Position numbers and translations under genes: made by a program
The notes under the pieces: model-generated
The model's input: the letters and a program-made list of their open reading frames with translations, nothing else
Databases searched by the model: none
Told to the model about the DNA's origin: nothing
NCBI GenBank assembly: GCA_949825025.1
Contig: OX463781.1
Span: 6,303,370 to 6,367,369, forward strand
DNA: 64,000 nucleotides
Reading direction: 5' to 3'
Source: Siphlonurus alternatus
Lineage: Eukaryota > Arthropoda > Insecta > Ephemeroptera > Siphlonuridae
Part shown: in pieces, positions 1-13,317 of the stretch
Layout: each line of letters opens with the position of its first letter
Numbering within the stretch: position 1 is the stretch's first letter

Positions 1-1035
1 TAATTTTTTACCCTCTTTCAATTTAGCTCATAAAAAAGGCGGTCTATCAATATTAAAAATTTAACCATGTGAGATAACATAACCCCCCTTTTCTTGCTCA
101 TGAATTTAAAAAAAAAAATGTAATCCTACAATTTGTTAGTATGTTTGTTAACATTTTTTCAACATTGAAATGTGTATGATAGGATGCAACATTCCTTAGC
201 CTGAAGAAAGGTGGGTTGCCTAAAACTCGGGGGTAAGAAACAAAATGGTGGCTGCAGTGAGGGGGGAGAGAGTCTAAACTACCTCACGGGTTAAATTCTT
301 ATAAGGCTGAAAATTTTTAAACTAATATCTTCACTACAAAATATTTACTAAGTAATTATTTTTACGAAAATACGTGCAATTTTTCAGGTATTTTGAAATA
401 TTTTTTCACTTTTTTTAAGCTTTTAAATGTTATGGGCCACTTTAACCTCCCCCCCCCCCCCCCCTCCACTCACCCTAGCCTTGATATTATGACCAGATAG
501 ATCATTTAAAACTTTAAAAGTGATTTCACAAGTATTTTTTTCGAATTGAAAACGCTTGAAAAGAGATTAAAACATTAAAGTCCAAGCTTTGTGACTACGA
601 CGGTACTACGTCTTCAGACATTAAGTTTTCTCTTGACTTACTGCAACGTGGCAAGTCAGTACGAAGTTGACGCTTTTCAAACACAATGTTTGAGCGTGTT
701 TTTTTTTTTACATTTATTTTTAAAGAAATAAACAATGAAAAAGAAGTACACAGTGTAAAAAATATGATACAATAATGCTATTGATTTCAAATTCTTCGTT
801 TGTTGTTAACGAAATTTAAATTTTGAAAACAGACATCTGATTGCACGTAGATAGTTTAACTTTAAAATATAAGCTTATATTTTTATTGATTTGGTACATT
901 CAATTTCCATTCTTTGATACTACATTCAATATAAAAAAGTTTAGCCTTGGTCTATATGCAATTAATTGTAAGATTTTCAATTATTAAAAAAAGTTTTTGA
1001 GAGTTAAAAAATATTTTGTAATTTTCCAAGCATTG

Positions 1036-1072
1036 AACAACCCCATTAATATGTATTATTAATGGGGTTGTT
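1036..1072. repeat. Perfect 15-bp hairpin
   Basis: AACAACCCCATTAAT and its exact complement ATTAATGGGGTTGTT are separated by a 7-base loop. No T-run or other terminator feature applies in this eukaryotic setting. Confidence 0.8.
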
Positions 1073-1277
1073 AGCAAAGATTGGGGGATTTCGGACAACA
1101 TTTTTTTACAATATCTCACTCTTCTTGTCGAACATAAAAAAAAAGTAAAAAATAAATCTAACATTTCTTACTGTACATACGTTTATATAAAGCTGTCAAC
1201 AAATTTTTGCTTAAAAATCACCAATTAGTTTCGAAGTGATTAGTGATTACATCAAGTTTTGGCATTTGTGCAAAACT

Positions 1278-1450
1278 GTACATTTTTGTGAATAATAATT
1301 AATAAAATAACATAAGCATGCACATGTATAATATACTTAATTTATATATATTATTAAAATCAGTGCTAATTTTGGAATTTTGCATAAAATAAAGGATCGG
1401 TGAAGATTGCCCCGCATACATAAAATGGTATGTAAAACAAAAATATTTTA
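1278..1450 (+). repeat. Dispersed repeat, copy 1
   Basis: Shares about 165 bp with 29305-29467, including TTGTGAATAATAATT, AAAATCAGTGCTAATT and AAAGGATCGG(T/C)GAAGATTGC. Unclassified; the mariner-like MITE at 1471 abuts it. Confidence 0.7.
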
Positions 1451-1470
1451 ATTTTTTGCTTGTTTCATTG

Positions 1471-1839
1471 TACAGTCTTTCAAACGTTAGAATACCCATG
1501 GAAAATAGTTCATGGATGACCTATCAATCAACTGTAACAGCTGTAGAAACTGGCAGCCAACACAAAAAAATTTTCAATAGAGCTAGTGGACAGAAATATA
1601 TGTTCATATTTTACAAAGATTTTCACATAAGTCGAGACAGATAATATTGCAAAGAAGTTTCAATAATTTAGCAATTATTATGCAACAGGTATCGAGTGTC
1701 TTTGATTTATTTTCAGCTACTTTATTTTTCTAGTGAAAGAACTATTTTTTTGTATTTTGTTGGCAACATGGGTCGGAAGAATACAAATCACTACGCCGAA
1801 GATGATTGACAGGGGTATTCTAACGTTTGAACGACTGTA
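1471..1839. mobile_element. Tc1/mariner-like MITE
   Basis: Terminal inverted repeats TACAGTC(T/G)TTCAAACG continue through TTAGAATACCC: 27 bp with one mismatch, at 1471-1497 and 1813-1839. TA dinucleotides at both ends fit a TA target duplication. There is no transposase frame in its 369 bp. Confidence 0.75.
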
Positions 1840-2519
1840 TTGCATTCTGATGTGTAAGAGGAGTATAGATGCTTCTTGGCCACAACTACAGTACGTTTTA
1901 GCATAAAAGTCAGTTACAAGAAAAGTTTAATAAAAACAACATTATTAGAAATTAGAGAACAATGAAAAATTGCCTATTTTAAGACTTTAAGCAAATCCCT
2001 TGCTCAAAAACTGAAAATTTCTCCTGCTTATTCCACTCAAAATAAATAAAAATAAAATCTTTTCAGTAAATTAAGTTCTCAAAAACAGCTGGTTATTGTT
2101 TTAATACCCACACAATGAAGAAATAATAGAAAGTATTTTAGTTTCTTTGTGAGCTGCACATAACTCTAAATAAAGCGTAGTTTAAGCGTTAATAGATTCA
2201 AGCTTAGTCTTTTCCGTTTGTTTACACGTCTGCAAAGCTTAAAATTTAAGACTTATTTACTAAATTACAAGACAAAGTAATCTTCTTAGGTTTTAATAAA
2301 AAGTGTTTCAATTAAAATGTAAAAAACAAAAAGGTGCAATATACAATTAATTCATACTTTCTTTGACAAACATTCAAAATTTAATTAAAGACAGGCGAAG
2401 AGTATTACGATTCACACTAACGTGCTTAAACTGCAAAATAAGTGGTAATTTATCAAATTTTATAATAATTCGATTTAATATTTTAGCTCAACAAATTTTG
2501 TTGCTGATATGAATAGATA

Positions 2520-2755
2520 TAAAGTTAGGCCACTTTGATATTTTTCAGACTTTTTAGAGGCCAGGAAGTGTTACTAAGAAGTTAACCCGCCTTTTATAGT
2601 TAAATCCTTTTATTAAAAAGAGGCGCCTCTTGACACCTCACTCTGTACTTTCAATACTTTTTATGTAAATAGTTCGAGAGCTCTAAAACAAACACACATT
2701 AGCTTCACATTTGACGCTCTATCCGATTCTGCAATAAAAAATATTAAGGTATATA
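2520..2755. mobile_element. CRE-MITE relic
   Basis: Decayed blocks in family order: TTTTTCAGACTTTTTAGAGG, TTAAAAAGAGGCGCCTC, GTACTTTCAATA, CGAGAGCTCTAAAA and ACGCTCTATCCGATTCTGCA. Neither end is well preserved. Confidence 0.5.
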
Positions 2756-3549
2756 TTTCTTTCTATTAATACAAAAAAAAAATATTTTTGATTCATTAAA
2801 TTAAATCATTGTCACTGTTAAAAGTTGGTACTATTATAGCAAATTTTATTTAAAGCAGATCATACTAAAATTTATGAAAATTTGAATGTAGAATTCAACC
2901 TTTATTATAGAGTAGAAAGGCTTCTTTTTAAAGGATTTTTTTCCTAACCATCATTTTAGCCCGAAGAAGGAAAAATGCGTCAAAACGTGCATGCGCTCTC
3001 TGACGACAAAATTACGAGGATAATAAGTTTTTGAACCCTTAGGCTTATTTACTTTCCAGCTGTCGTATTAATATTCATGCAAAGTAACGTAAAATATACT
3101 GTTATAAATTTTATACCAATTTTGAAACCAGAACTCTCCCTTGATTAAATTACTATGTTACGTGCGGCCAATAGTGTACAATATAAATATAGAGAACAAA
3201 TTGTAAAGTTATTGATCGCATAAAAATTTATTGATATTTACATAACGTCAAACATTATTATTTTTTATAAAAAATTTGTGAAAAAATATGAACATTTCAC
3301 TGTAGTCAAAATTAATCAAACATTATATATTAAAACCAGATATTTAATAACATAAATACGAGGCTATTTTTTGGACTTCATGTTTTATGATCAAATATTT
3401 ATAGAAAGCGTAAAGCCTTTGAGTTTTTCCGGCTGCTTCCAAGAAGAGGAAATATCGATTTGGTTTTAATCTAGCATTTCAATGGCTTTCTTCTACTGAG
3501 AACATAATATCAACGGCCATCAATATTTTAATTCATTCCAGCAGCTGCT

Positions 3550-3676
3550 TGTAATGTCCTTGCCTCGGAAAATTTAACTTTGCGGCCTTGTTAATCAACA
3601 TGTCACGTAAGAATAACACAGAGCATGGTGATTAACAAGGCTGCAAGTGGGAAATTTTCTAAAGCGACGAGTGTAC
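3550..3676. mobile_element. Short palindromic MITE, GTCGCCTCGGAAAATTT family, copy 1
   Basis: TGCCTCGGAAAATTTAAC...GGCCTTGTTAATCA pairs with TGATTAACAAGGCTGC... and GAAATTTTCTAAAGCGACGA. It is about 127 bp and flanked by GTAC-like ends. Confidence 0.65.
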
Positions 3677-3699
3677 AATGCATGGATCACGTCATAAGT

Positions 3700-6400
3700 C
3701 TATAATAATTACAAAAATTAAAACACAAAGCATAAATATAATGACAATTAATTTAAATATATTAAAAAAAAACAATTGAACACATATTATAATTATTATC
3801 AAGAGATTATAAGAGAGTAGAAAGAACAATGCAATACATTGTAATATTGATTTTTAAACTCCCAATCTCACTTTCTCTACAAAATCATATTTTAACAGTT
3901 TGATATAAAAAATTCACAATTTTTTTAAAGAAATTTTCACAGCGAACGACAGGTGACGAGGGTGGGGAATTTTCTTTACGATCTTTATCGTGTTGTTTGC
4001 TATTTCATGTCAGATCCTTTTTTTTTTTTTTTATCTTACAATCGAAGAGAATTTAAATTTACTATTTAAAATATAATGATAAAAAAGTTGTTGCCTGTTT
4101 CCATAAAGAGGTATTTTTTAATCAATGAACAACATTTTCTTTTCAATAAATTTTGGTATACTCTTGATTGTTTTGAAAAATTCCTTCGCGCTAATAGCGT
4201 TGTTGTAATGTTCGAACAATAATAAATAACATCAACGATCATCTTAATCATGTGAAGGAAATCTTAGATTGAGGTATGGCTGTAATATAGATTTTGGGAA
4301 ATGAATAATTAATTGATTGCTATGACGTAATATTCCTTGCAAAGTTTAGTACATTATAATTGAACTATATTTTGCATGCTCACAGAGAGAAACGTGCTTT
4401 GACATAAAATTGTGATTGATAGTCAACTGTTATAACTGAATTTCAAAACTCGTAGAAAAGTAAATTGTACAAAAAATAAATTCATCTATCTCAAGTTTAA
4501 ATTTAAATTAAAAAAATTTATTTCATGTTGGAGCACTTAGAGCAGCTTATATTCAAAAGACTAACCGATCGAAAGAATCGAAAGAATATTGATATAACAT
4601 TTCACTTTAAAATCAGTTTGCTTAATTGATATACTGTACTAATTTTGTCCATATACAATAAATATATAAAATTCATACTATAGCGTCAATCGCATATCAT
4701 ATATTTGTTTAAACGAACGTTGTTTTTTTTATACTTTTAAAGTATTATATAGTAACTTCCAATTAAAAAAAATTATAAGTGGCTGCTTGTTTTTTTTTAT
4801 TGAAGTTTCAGTGGATGACTACAATAGTTTATAAATCCATTTTGCAAAGTACAGTATTTGTTGCTTTTTTTTTAAAATAATCATTAAGAAAAGAAAAAAA
4901 ACTGTAGAAAATTTTCAAGTGGGATTTATGTGGAGCACAAAAAAATAATAATAATAATATATTTTCTTAGTAGAAATAAAATTGATTTACCATTTACCTG
5001 AGTATTTACTTTGCTGCATGCAAATACGGAACAGGGTGCGAATAAGAAAGAATTGTTTGCCGCCTTGACCTAGTTTCATCTATAAGGTTAAGCGTGTTCG
5101 TTTATTTGTTTCTTAAGTGCTTTTTATGATATGAAATATTCCGATCATACTAAGAGAGGCATAAATTCAATTTGAATATTTTTTTCGTCATAATTTATCG
5201 TTCATAAAACTTGTGAATGACTTAATTAACATAGACAAATATTCAGAATAAATATTTTACTCATTCAGCACCCAAAAATTATTTAAAAAAAAAACACGTG
5301 TGTTAGCTAAAAAAAACAATACAGTAATACAGTCGTGATTCCTGAATCCAGCTTTCTCACTAACTGTTATATAGCTATAATGGAGAGTCAGGTTATAATT
5401 TTTGATAAATTTTTTGTTAATTGTGCCTAACTGTGGCACTGTACTGTACTATGAGATTCAATCTATAAGCCAGAGGACTTTTTCCTTGCATTTGATGCTG
5501 ATACGATTATCGAGTGGCAACAGCTGTTGCCCGCGGCTGTTGGTCGCTTTTTAGAAAGACCTTATTATTGCAAAAAGAATTAAATTCTAATAATTTAAGA
5601 CGTAATTACTCCACCACTAAGGCCAAGAAATAAAAAAGCTGACGTCACACATTTTATGATGACATTCTTTTTATTCTGGAACCCACTTCTATAACATTTT
5701 ATTTGTTTTATATCAATTAGTGTTTATTTAGAAGATAAATTATATAAATAATTATAATTGCTCTCATTAATTGCGTAAATGTTTTCATTTTACAAAAATT
5801 TCGACTGTAGTGATAAATCAGTAAACATAATGTGAAATTGATTTGCAATTATTTAATTATTTAGACATTTTAATTAAATTTCAACATTTTATTTATTTCA
5901 AATTAAATTGAGCTACATTTGTATTACGTTTAATTACTGTAATGGCACTTTCACAAACTTTTAATGGTTACAACATGATCTACTGCAGTATAATGACGTT
6001 GCTGCACCAAAAGGTACATTTGCATTTTATGTTAAGCTGAAGCATGCACTGTTAACAGAATCCATTTAGCAGATGAAGAGCTGGAATTGAAGTTGAATCT
6101 GGGAGTTTACAGTAAAAAAGGTTGTATGTAGGTACATTTTATTGCATTATATAATTAATGAAGTAGGGTCCAAGAATCGTAGCATGTTTGAAAGAAATGT
6201 ATCGGTGCAAACATATTATTAAATTATAATTCATATTATAATAAATAAAGTAGTAACGATAGTTAATTTGAAGCAATAAAAAAATATTATAATACATTGT
6301 TACTATTAATTTCAGTATTAAAAATTGCACATAATTATCAATTATCAGTAATGTAAAAAAAACACTAAAGAAAGCAATAGTCAGGCCTATATAGCAATAA
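3700..6400. other. AT-rich, no gene seen
   Basis: No splice-bounded exon, conserved protein motif or paired repeat was recognised. Frames of about 60 codons at 4066-4251 and 5257-5439 look random. A single CRE lies at 5640-5647. Confidence 0.5.
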
Positions 6401-6430
6401 AATGTTATTTGTTTAATTAGCAGGCATTAT

Positions 6431-6748
6431 GTAGTATCGACCTCAATTTTTCTTGTTGCAGAAATGGATAGAGGGTACAAAGTTATGCTATCCTGATTTT
6501 TTCCAGATTTGTTAGAGCCCGGGACTTATTTTTAAAAAAAATATATTGAAAGTTCTTTTTGTGATGTCACGAGACGCCGCTCCTTAAGAAAAAGATAGGA
6601 CTTGCCGCGCGTGACGTCACAAAAAGGACTTTTAATAATTTTTTAAAAATACTTCCCGGGCTCTAAAAAATCTAAAAAAAATCAAGGTAGCATAAAACTT
6701 TTACCCTCTATCCATTTCTGCGATAAAAAAAATTGAGGTCGATACTCC
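6431..6748. mobile_element. Palindromic CRE-MITE, copy A
   Basis: A near-perfect inverted repeat of ~318 bp; the arms begin GTAGTATCGACCTCAA and end with the complement. Arms share ATGGATAGAGGGTACAAAGT, GAGCCCGGG and TGACGTCA-type blocks with six other copies in the window. There is no coding capacity. The right arm holds a perfect CRE (6612-6619) and the left one has TGATGTCA. Confidence 0.85.
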
Positions 6749-6999
6749 ATTTTAAATTTTTTAGTGTAATGAATTACACCAACATTGTTTTTCTATTTAA
6801 ATAACACTTGCTAGGGCTTCATACTGTTATAACAATAAGACACGTGGAGAAATGAACGCTTGTTACCTTATTTAGATGCAATGAAAAAGCGTTATGGCTT
6901 CGTATTATAAATTTAATTTCTTTTTTACATTCAGTCACGAGGTCATAGCTTTGACATATAATAAAGAGTATACGGTTAAATTAAAATACTTAGGACGGA

Positions 7000-8700
7000 A
7001 TAACGTGCGAAGTTTCTAGAGTTTTCACATTTTTTATTTAGAGGCTTGGGTCTCAGGTGATATAAATAGCTAAAAGAGTAAGAACTGGCGACACTTAATT
7101 TTTAATTTAAATTAACTGTTATACAAAATAAATATACATGTTATGTATCTTAAATGTTAATACTTTATAACTCAATTCAATGTGGGAAAAAACTCGTAAT
7201 AACATTCATATGGGCGTTTTTTTTTTTTTATAAAATTTGTTTTAATAAAATTTCGTGTAGTAATTTTTTTTTTTTTTTTTCTTTTGACACCTGGTCCAAA
7301 AATGTGTTTACTTTTAATATAATTACGTTACACCCTACCATGAATTAAAATTTGTTCTCAAAGAAATAGTTTTAATTTAAATACCTGTTATATAAAATGT
7401 GTTAATTTAGAATTATCAATAATATATTTCATTAAATTTATTGAATTACTTTAAAAAGAATATAATATATAGCAACTCCAATAATAATATTAATGTGTAC
7501 CAATATCATTAAAATTTGACATATAGGATTCTGCTATTGTAGTATAAATTATGAACATAATTTGTTAAATAAATTAATTAATAAATAATGAAAGTATATT
7601 TTGTGTCCATTAAAGAGATAATAAAATAAATTGAAATAAAATAATGTTAAATTAAATAAAATTATATAAATTCATTACACTGTGTTTCAATAATAATTTA
7701 ATATAAATATATTCATTTGTAATGCTTTAGTGATGCAGTATAGGCAGTATAGAGATAGAATATATATATATTCATGAACCTAAAGTGCTTTTGTGCTTAC
7801 AGTTCATGTGCAATGTCAACACACTACGTAGTGTTAAATTACCCCTTATCCCCACACACGTCACACCCACGCATTCCCTTTCACACTTACTCTCACCACA
7901 TCTATTTGCGGTTGGAGTTTACAAATTCAAAATTCAACTTGTATTTACATCGAGTTGTCGAGAGTCTATGGAGTATCGGCAAAGTGTTCCATTCATGTCG
8001 AGTGCGTGCATGCGTTAAAAAGGTGAATTAATGGAAAGTTTTAACGGTAAAAAGTATTTAACAATACAATATAATATATCCATGTACTAGTACCTTAGGG
8101 AAATTATATTATTTAATTTTATAATCCTTTTATTTATATTATATGAGAGAAAATAGGTCCTTTTGATTACAGGCATATGATATAGCAGGGATATATTATA
8201 GAGTAGTTATTCAAATATCAATTTGAAATTTGCTATGTTAAAATTATAAATCTTGTTTCAAATCTTGAAAAACTGTTTGTATATTTTGTAATGACCAACA
8301 AGGTAATTTATAACCCTGGCTGGTAAAATATTATGCAATCATAACATAACAATAATAAAAAATGTGAAGGTTAATATCCTTGACGACATTTTAGCCATTC
8401 GGATGTGGCCAGGTATTTAACCTTGTCAGTAAGAGTTATCTTGTGACCGAGCTGGGGCTCACCCCCTTTCTTCTGAACTCCTAATACCAGATCTATGCAG
8501 CCTGCTTGCAATGCATGACAGCGGAATATAGACAGCAGTAAGCTGCCATCCTCCTTTTTATGAATGTAGTATTCTATTATTATTGTATTTTACGAAAAGA
8601 AAATTGAAGTATTAGACAAATAATGTGTCCATATTGTATTATAAAATGTTATGAATGTATAAATATAAGTTATAACGATTTTTTTTTTCTTAGGATTCAT
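7000..8700. other. AT-rich, no gene seen
   Basis: Homopolymer-rich DNA with two overlapping 77-85-codon frames near 7774-8031 that have no family resemblance. A GC-richer patch at 8390-8520 (GACCGAGCTGGGGCTCACCC) is unexplained. Confidence 0.45.
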
Positions 8701-8713
8701 CTTTTTATTATTT

Positions 8714-9010
8714 GAATCAAAGTCTTCTACTCGCACAATGGTTGTAGCAAACCATTGTTTATAATGTCTGTCGCATGAAGCCTTTTTCATTGTTAAACAT
8801 GGGACGACGTAGTGCCTAATTTTGCCACTAGAGCAGAGAACGTAATGGCATTGTTGGCGCTAGGCAACGGTGTCAACTTCATAATTAACGGTCATTTTCC
8901 ATAAGTTAATTAACATGTAAATCAACAACCATCCCATGTTTTTCCCTTCACGCGACAGACATTACACAACAATACTTTGTTTACTAATAACGAGCAGAAG
9001 ACTTTGATTT
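8714..9010. mobile_element. Palindromic MITE, ATCAAAGTCTTCT family
   Basis: Arms: AATCAAAGTCTTCTACTCG and AATGTCTGTCGCATGAAG on the left, complemented by CTTCACGCGACAGACATT and CGAGCAGAAGACTTTGATT on the right; an ACATGGGA/TCCCATGT pair closes the stem. The GC-richer 120-bp loop (TTGGCGCTAGGCAACGGTG) is unpaired. Confidence 0.75.
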
Positions 9011-9030
9011 GAACACACAATGATATAGAA

Positions 9031-9345
9031 AATGAAGTATCGACCTCAATTTTTTTTTTCCAGAAATGGATAGATCGTGCAAAGTTATGCTACCCTGATT
9101 TTTTTTCAGATCCCGGAAATCATTCTTAAAAAATTATTGAAAGTCTTTTTTGTGACGTCACGAGGCGACAAATCCTATATTTTTCTTAAAGAGCGGCGCC
9201 TCGTGACTTCACAAAAAGAACTTTCATCAATAATTTTTTAAAAATAGTTCCCGCGGGGATCTAAAAAATCTAGAAAAAATTAGGGTAGCATAACTTTGAA
9301 CGCTCTATCCATTTCTGTAAAAAAAATTGAGGTCGATAATCTATT
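9031..9345. mobile_element. Palindromic CRE-MITE, copy B
   Basis: Same family as 6431-6748, with TATCGACCTCAA termini. The left arm has TGACGTCA (9153-9160); the right arm has decayed to TGACTTCA. It lies 20 bp from an unrelated palindromic element (8714-9010). Confidence 0.82.
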
Positions 9346-9900
9346 ACAAAATACCGTTTGTAACTAGTAGCTGTAATATCAATTATCCACAGGATACGAT
9401 GGTAAGGTAATTGCCGAGCAAAAGGTATATGGGCACCAATATACCGTGTGTTATCCAATACAACAGCTTCACCGCAAAGAATTTAATTTAAGACGACGTT
9501 GGCGTAAGTGAAACTGTGAATGGTGCTTCACGTGTAAGTAATTTTGAAGTTTCAGAGTGTGGTTTCACAAATCTACATAAAGTAGAGCAACTTCGGAACT
9601 ATGTGTCTGTGTTAAGTTACACCATGTATCTTCCAGTCCTTTGTTTTTTTTTTAATAAAAGGACTGTACTGAGAGAACTTCTCTACAACAAAATTTGCAC
9701 TGTGGGATCAATAATGGAGTTTTGTACATTAATTCATGTCTGCAGTCAATTTTTTACACGTTATATGCATATTTTAATTTAACAAAAAGGAACTCGATGA
9801 ATTTAATAAAAATAAATTTTTGTTTATATGAAATAAATAAAAATTATTAGACAAATTATCTATACAAATTTAAAATATGAACATGAATTACAGTAGCCGT

Positions 9901-10028
9901 CACATTTAACTTGGTTATGGTCGGAACCGCTCGGGAGTCATTCGGCTCGGCCAGTCATATCCTTCGTTACAAACCGGCTGCCAATGACTGAGAGCGTTAC
10001 AAACACGACCATGAACCAGTTAAATGGG
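9901..10028. mobile_element. Short foldback element
   Basis: CACATTTAACTTGGTTATGG at the left and CCATGAACCAGTTAAATGGG at the right are inverted with few mismatches. The interior repeats TTGTAACG-type motifs (GTTACAAACCGGC and GTTACAAACACG). It lies 22 bp from CRE-MITE copy C. Confidence 0.5.
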
Positions 10029-10050
10029 ACGGCTAGTGTAGTAATCATAG

Positions 10051-10310
10051 TGGAGTATATCAACCTCAAAAATTTGTTAGCAGAAATAGATGGAGGGCGC
10101 AAATTTTTAATTTTTGTCAAATTTTTGAAAGTACGGGAACTATTTTTAAAAAATCATTGAAAGTACGGAGAGTAGCTTCAAGAGGCGTCACTTCTTCAGG
10201 GGGCTGGGTTTTAACCCGACCTTGGCAAAAAATTTTAACAATGTTACCTGGAAAATTAATATTAAAAAAAATTTGGCACCTTCTCATTTATGCAATAAAA
10301 TCATTTTGAA
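10051..10310. mobile_element. Palindromic CRE-MITE, copy C (degenerate)
   Basis: The left end TGGAGTATATCAACCTCAA, GCAGAAATAGATGGAGGG, ACGGGAACTATTTTTAAAAA and the right-hand TGCAATAAAA match the family. The centre is rearranged and contains no CRE. Confidence 0.65.
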
Positions 10311-10363
10311 AAAAAGAAATATCTAAAAGTCACTGATAATACTGATAAATTTTTGTTTAAATG

Positions 10364-10403
<40 letters not shown>

Positions 10404-11492
10404 AATTATATATAATATAAATAATAATTGATATATTATATGCTGTAAAGTCCCTTTAATATAAATGTTAACATCAACAGCAGAAGTTTGAATGTTATCA
10501 TTTGCATTAAAAGGAGTGTACAGTATATTACAATGTATATAAATACACAAGGTATTTAGTTAGACCTTATATAAAATGAGGTAATGAGTAAAGTTATAAA
10601 TTAAATTTGTATAGGAAAAGTTACTAAATATCAATTAGCTGGGGTAAATTTAATTAAAATCTATTCGAGCTATTTTAGTTGTTACAGATATTTAATAATA
10701 AGTAACAATCATTGAACAAAAAATGTGAATCTAAGAATAACACATTTTTTATATTCTGTACGTTGTAAATAGACGTAGACTGGTAATAGAAGCACTGCCA
10801 ATCAGTCTGCATCAAACATCGAGTGCTTACAGATAAAGTTACTATTTGCCAGACGTTGAGTCAAGTTACTGCAACTTGAAATTCTCTTACGTTTCTAAAT
10901 ATAAAACTAAGTGGAGCTGAAAATAACTTGTCTACGTGTAATAAAATAAAGCAGAACTTTGAAAACACAAATTTTGTGTTAAAAAATTACTGTAATTATT
11001 TTTTATTTGTATGTCAATGTACACTTTTTGCCTCTGAAAAGTTTCCTTATGCAGACTTGTTAATCAACATATAGTCTGTATTTTATAACATATGACATAC
11101 TAAAAAAAATTAGTCTCCATTCTTCAGCCCACTCATCATGAACATTATGAAAAACGTGTTATATTATAACTGTCTCCTGGGTTTGTAATTAATAGTACTT
11201 AAAATAATAAACGCAGGAACTGTAAATTAATACGTCAGAGTTAATTAGTAATATGATACATTATAACAAAATATTCATTACATACCTTGAACGATACTAA
11301 CTGAAAACGTGTTTGCTATATTTTTGCTAACCATATCATACACACTGACATACTATATTTTTACTAGTTTAATTGATTTATAAAACAATTTAATTGTTAC
11401 TTACATTACGTCAAAATGTTTGCAAAATAAGCCAGAAAGAATACAGTCGTGTAATACGTCATATTTATATAATACTTAAATTTAGAATCCTA

Positions 11493-11632
11493 TGTATACT
11501 CGTCGCCTTGGAAAATTTCCAACTTGCAGCTTTGGTTATAATTAATAATTACCACATGCCCTGTGTTATTCTTAAGGGGAATGATGATTAACAAGGCTGC
11601 AAAGGAAAATTTTCTGAGGCGACGACCGTACA
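11493..11632. mobile_element. Short palindromic MITE, same family, copy 2
   Basis: CTCGTCGCCTTGGAAAATTT at the left and AATTTTCTGAGGCGACGA at the right, with GGCTGC/TGATTAACAAGG inner arms. Partial related ends also appear near 11034 and 34115. Confidence 0.7.
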
Positions 11633-11712
11633 CTTCTAGACATTTAGAACGTCATTCTCATTCTAAGCTGGCTGTTTTTATTGCACTTGAAAATGCATAA
11701 GGATAAATATTT

Positions 11713-12324
11713 TTTTATCAAACCACAATTGGGTACATCTACTTACTAATTACTCACTAATGGACAACATACATGAAAAAAAATTTATTTCACAAATAAA
11801 TAGATGGTACCAAATTATGCTACTCTGAATTTTTCCAGATTTTTTTGAGACCCGAAACTATTTTTAAATAATTATTGAAAGTCCTGTGATTTCATTTGGC
11901 ACCCCTACAGCCTTAATAAAAAGGATAGAGACTGGACGCCTATTGACGCCTCCAGGGGGCGTGGCCGCACTTTCAATAATTATTTAAAAATAGTTCTGGG
12001 TCTCAAAAAAGTCTGAAAGAATTCAGATTAGCATAATTTGGTACCCTCTATTCATTTCTGCAATAAAAAAATTTCATGTATGTTGTCCATTGTAAGTTTG
12101 AAAACCCAAAACTTCCGTAACCCTAACTTGTGTGTTTTGAGGGTTCATCGGGAACGGGGGCGGTCACGGCCTTGCAATCCATCTCGGCATTTTGCTTACG
12201 ACTGAGGGAAACATGGAAACCTCAGCTAGGATGGACGCTATAGCTTTTGTCAATTAACCTTAAGTGCAATGGTCCAAAGCCAGGGGAACCACATAATAGA
12301 AAAGCACAATGATTTACCCCTGGG
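11713..12324 (-). mobile_element. SINE-like retroposon, copy 1 (interrupted by a MITE)
   Basis: Flanked by the exact 9-bp duplication TAAATATTT (11704-11712 and 12325-12333). It begins on the minus strand at CCAGGGGTAAATCATTGTGC and ends in an A-rich tail, seen as T-rich DNA at the left. It shares its whole ~280-bp body with 38910-39192. A palindromic MITE (11760-12090) is inserted within it. No clear tRNA-like A/B boxes were recognised, so the head is unclassified; identical 5' ends in both copies argue for a defined element rather than random truncation. Confidence 0.75.
11760..12090. mobile_element. Palindromic MITE, subfamily copy D
   Basis: Inverted repeat with ends ATGGACAACATACATGAAA. 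Interior blocks (AATAGATGGTACCAAATTAT, GAGACCCG, AATAATTATTGAAAG) are related to the CRE-MITE family, but the central CRE is missing. It is inserted in the SINE-like copy at 11713-12324; the uninterrupted copy at 38910 shows the empty site. Confidence 0.8.
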
Positions 12325-13317
12325 TAAATATTTGCATTTTTTCTTTATCAGTTTTATAAAAAAACATATATATCTTCTTTATCAAAAATATTTTAGCTCA
12401 CCAAGCCTTTCTAGAAGGAGTGACAACACAAGTGAACATTCAGGAATTCTCGAGGTGTAACATGTACATTGACATATTATACAGGAGTGACTGGGGAACG
12501 TTGTTGTATCATCAGGATAATAGTTCAGGGGCTCATTAGTGTGGGACGGACAACACTAACAAGTAAGTATATATATACATAATCCTATAGGCTTATAGAT
12601 TACATATACACTGTACTACTAATTTACTGCATCGCTTGCCTAGAAACAACTCAAATTGTTATGTTTGTGTATTAACATTGTTAGTCTAACCATATATGTC
12701 ATGTAACATTTTACTAGAATCTAATATAAACATAATTATTTTGTAAGTTTAAGCTTGTAGAATAACATTGTAGTAATTTTTAATTGAGATTAAGTATACA
12801 TCAATGTCAATGTTAATATGAAGTCACGTGATTAGTATGGAGGACGAAAGAAAAATTTTATGACGCAAAATTAATGCTAGCCCAGGACCCAGAAGACGAG
12901 AGTGACTAGGTCTACCACCGAGTTGAAATAAATTTCATCTTTTATTCGTTATTAAGCTCTCTCCTAGTCTAATTTCGTCCTATTTTGCACCATTTTAGAA
13001 GAAAAAATAGAACAAAATACGAGAGTACGTATTTTTTCCTCTTCTTGAGTATATCAATCTAAGGCCCGCAGTTCCGCAGTAATTATAAAGTATTAATTAC
13101 TACGAATATGGAAAATTGACAAGTTTTTTCAAAGAGTAATATATATATATATATATATAAGCGTTGAGTTTTTCTCTGCTGTCAAGAAACATCAAAAAGA
13201 CTTTACTGTAAAATTATTTATTAAGTGACATTTTTATTCATGAATATTGAAGTATTATTACATATTGGATAATTTTATAAACTTCAAAAATAACAAGAAT
13301 GGAGTTCTGGCATGAAA

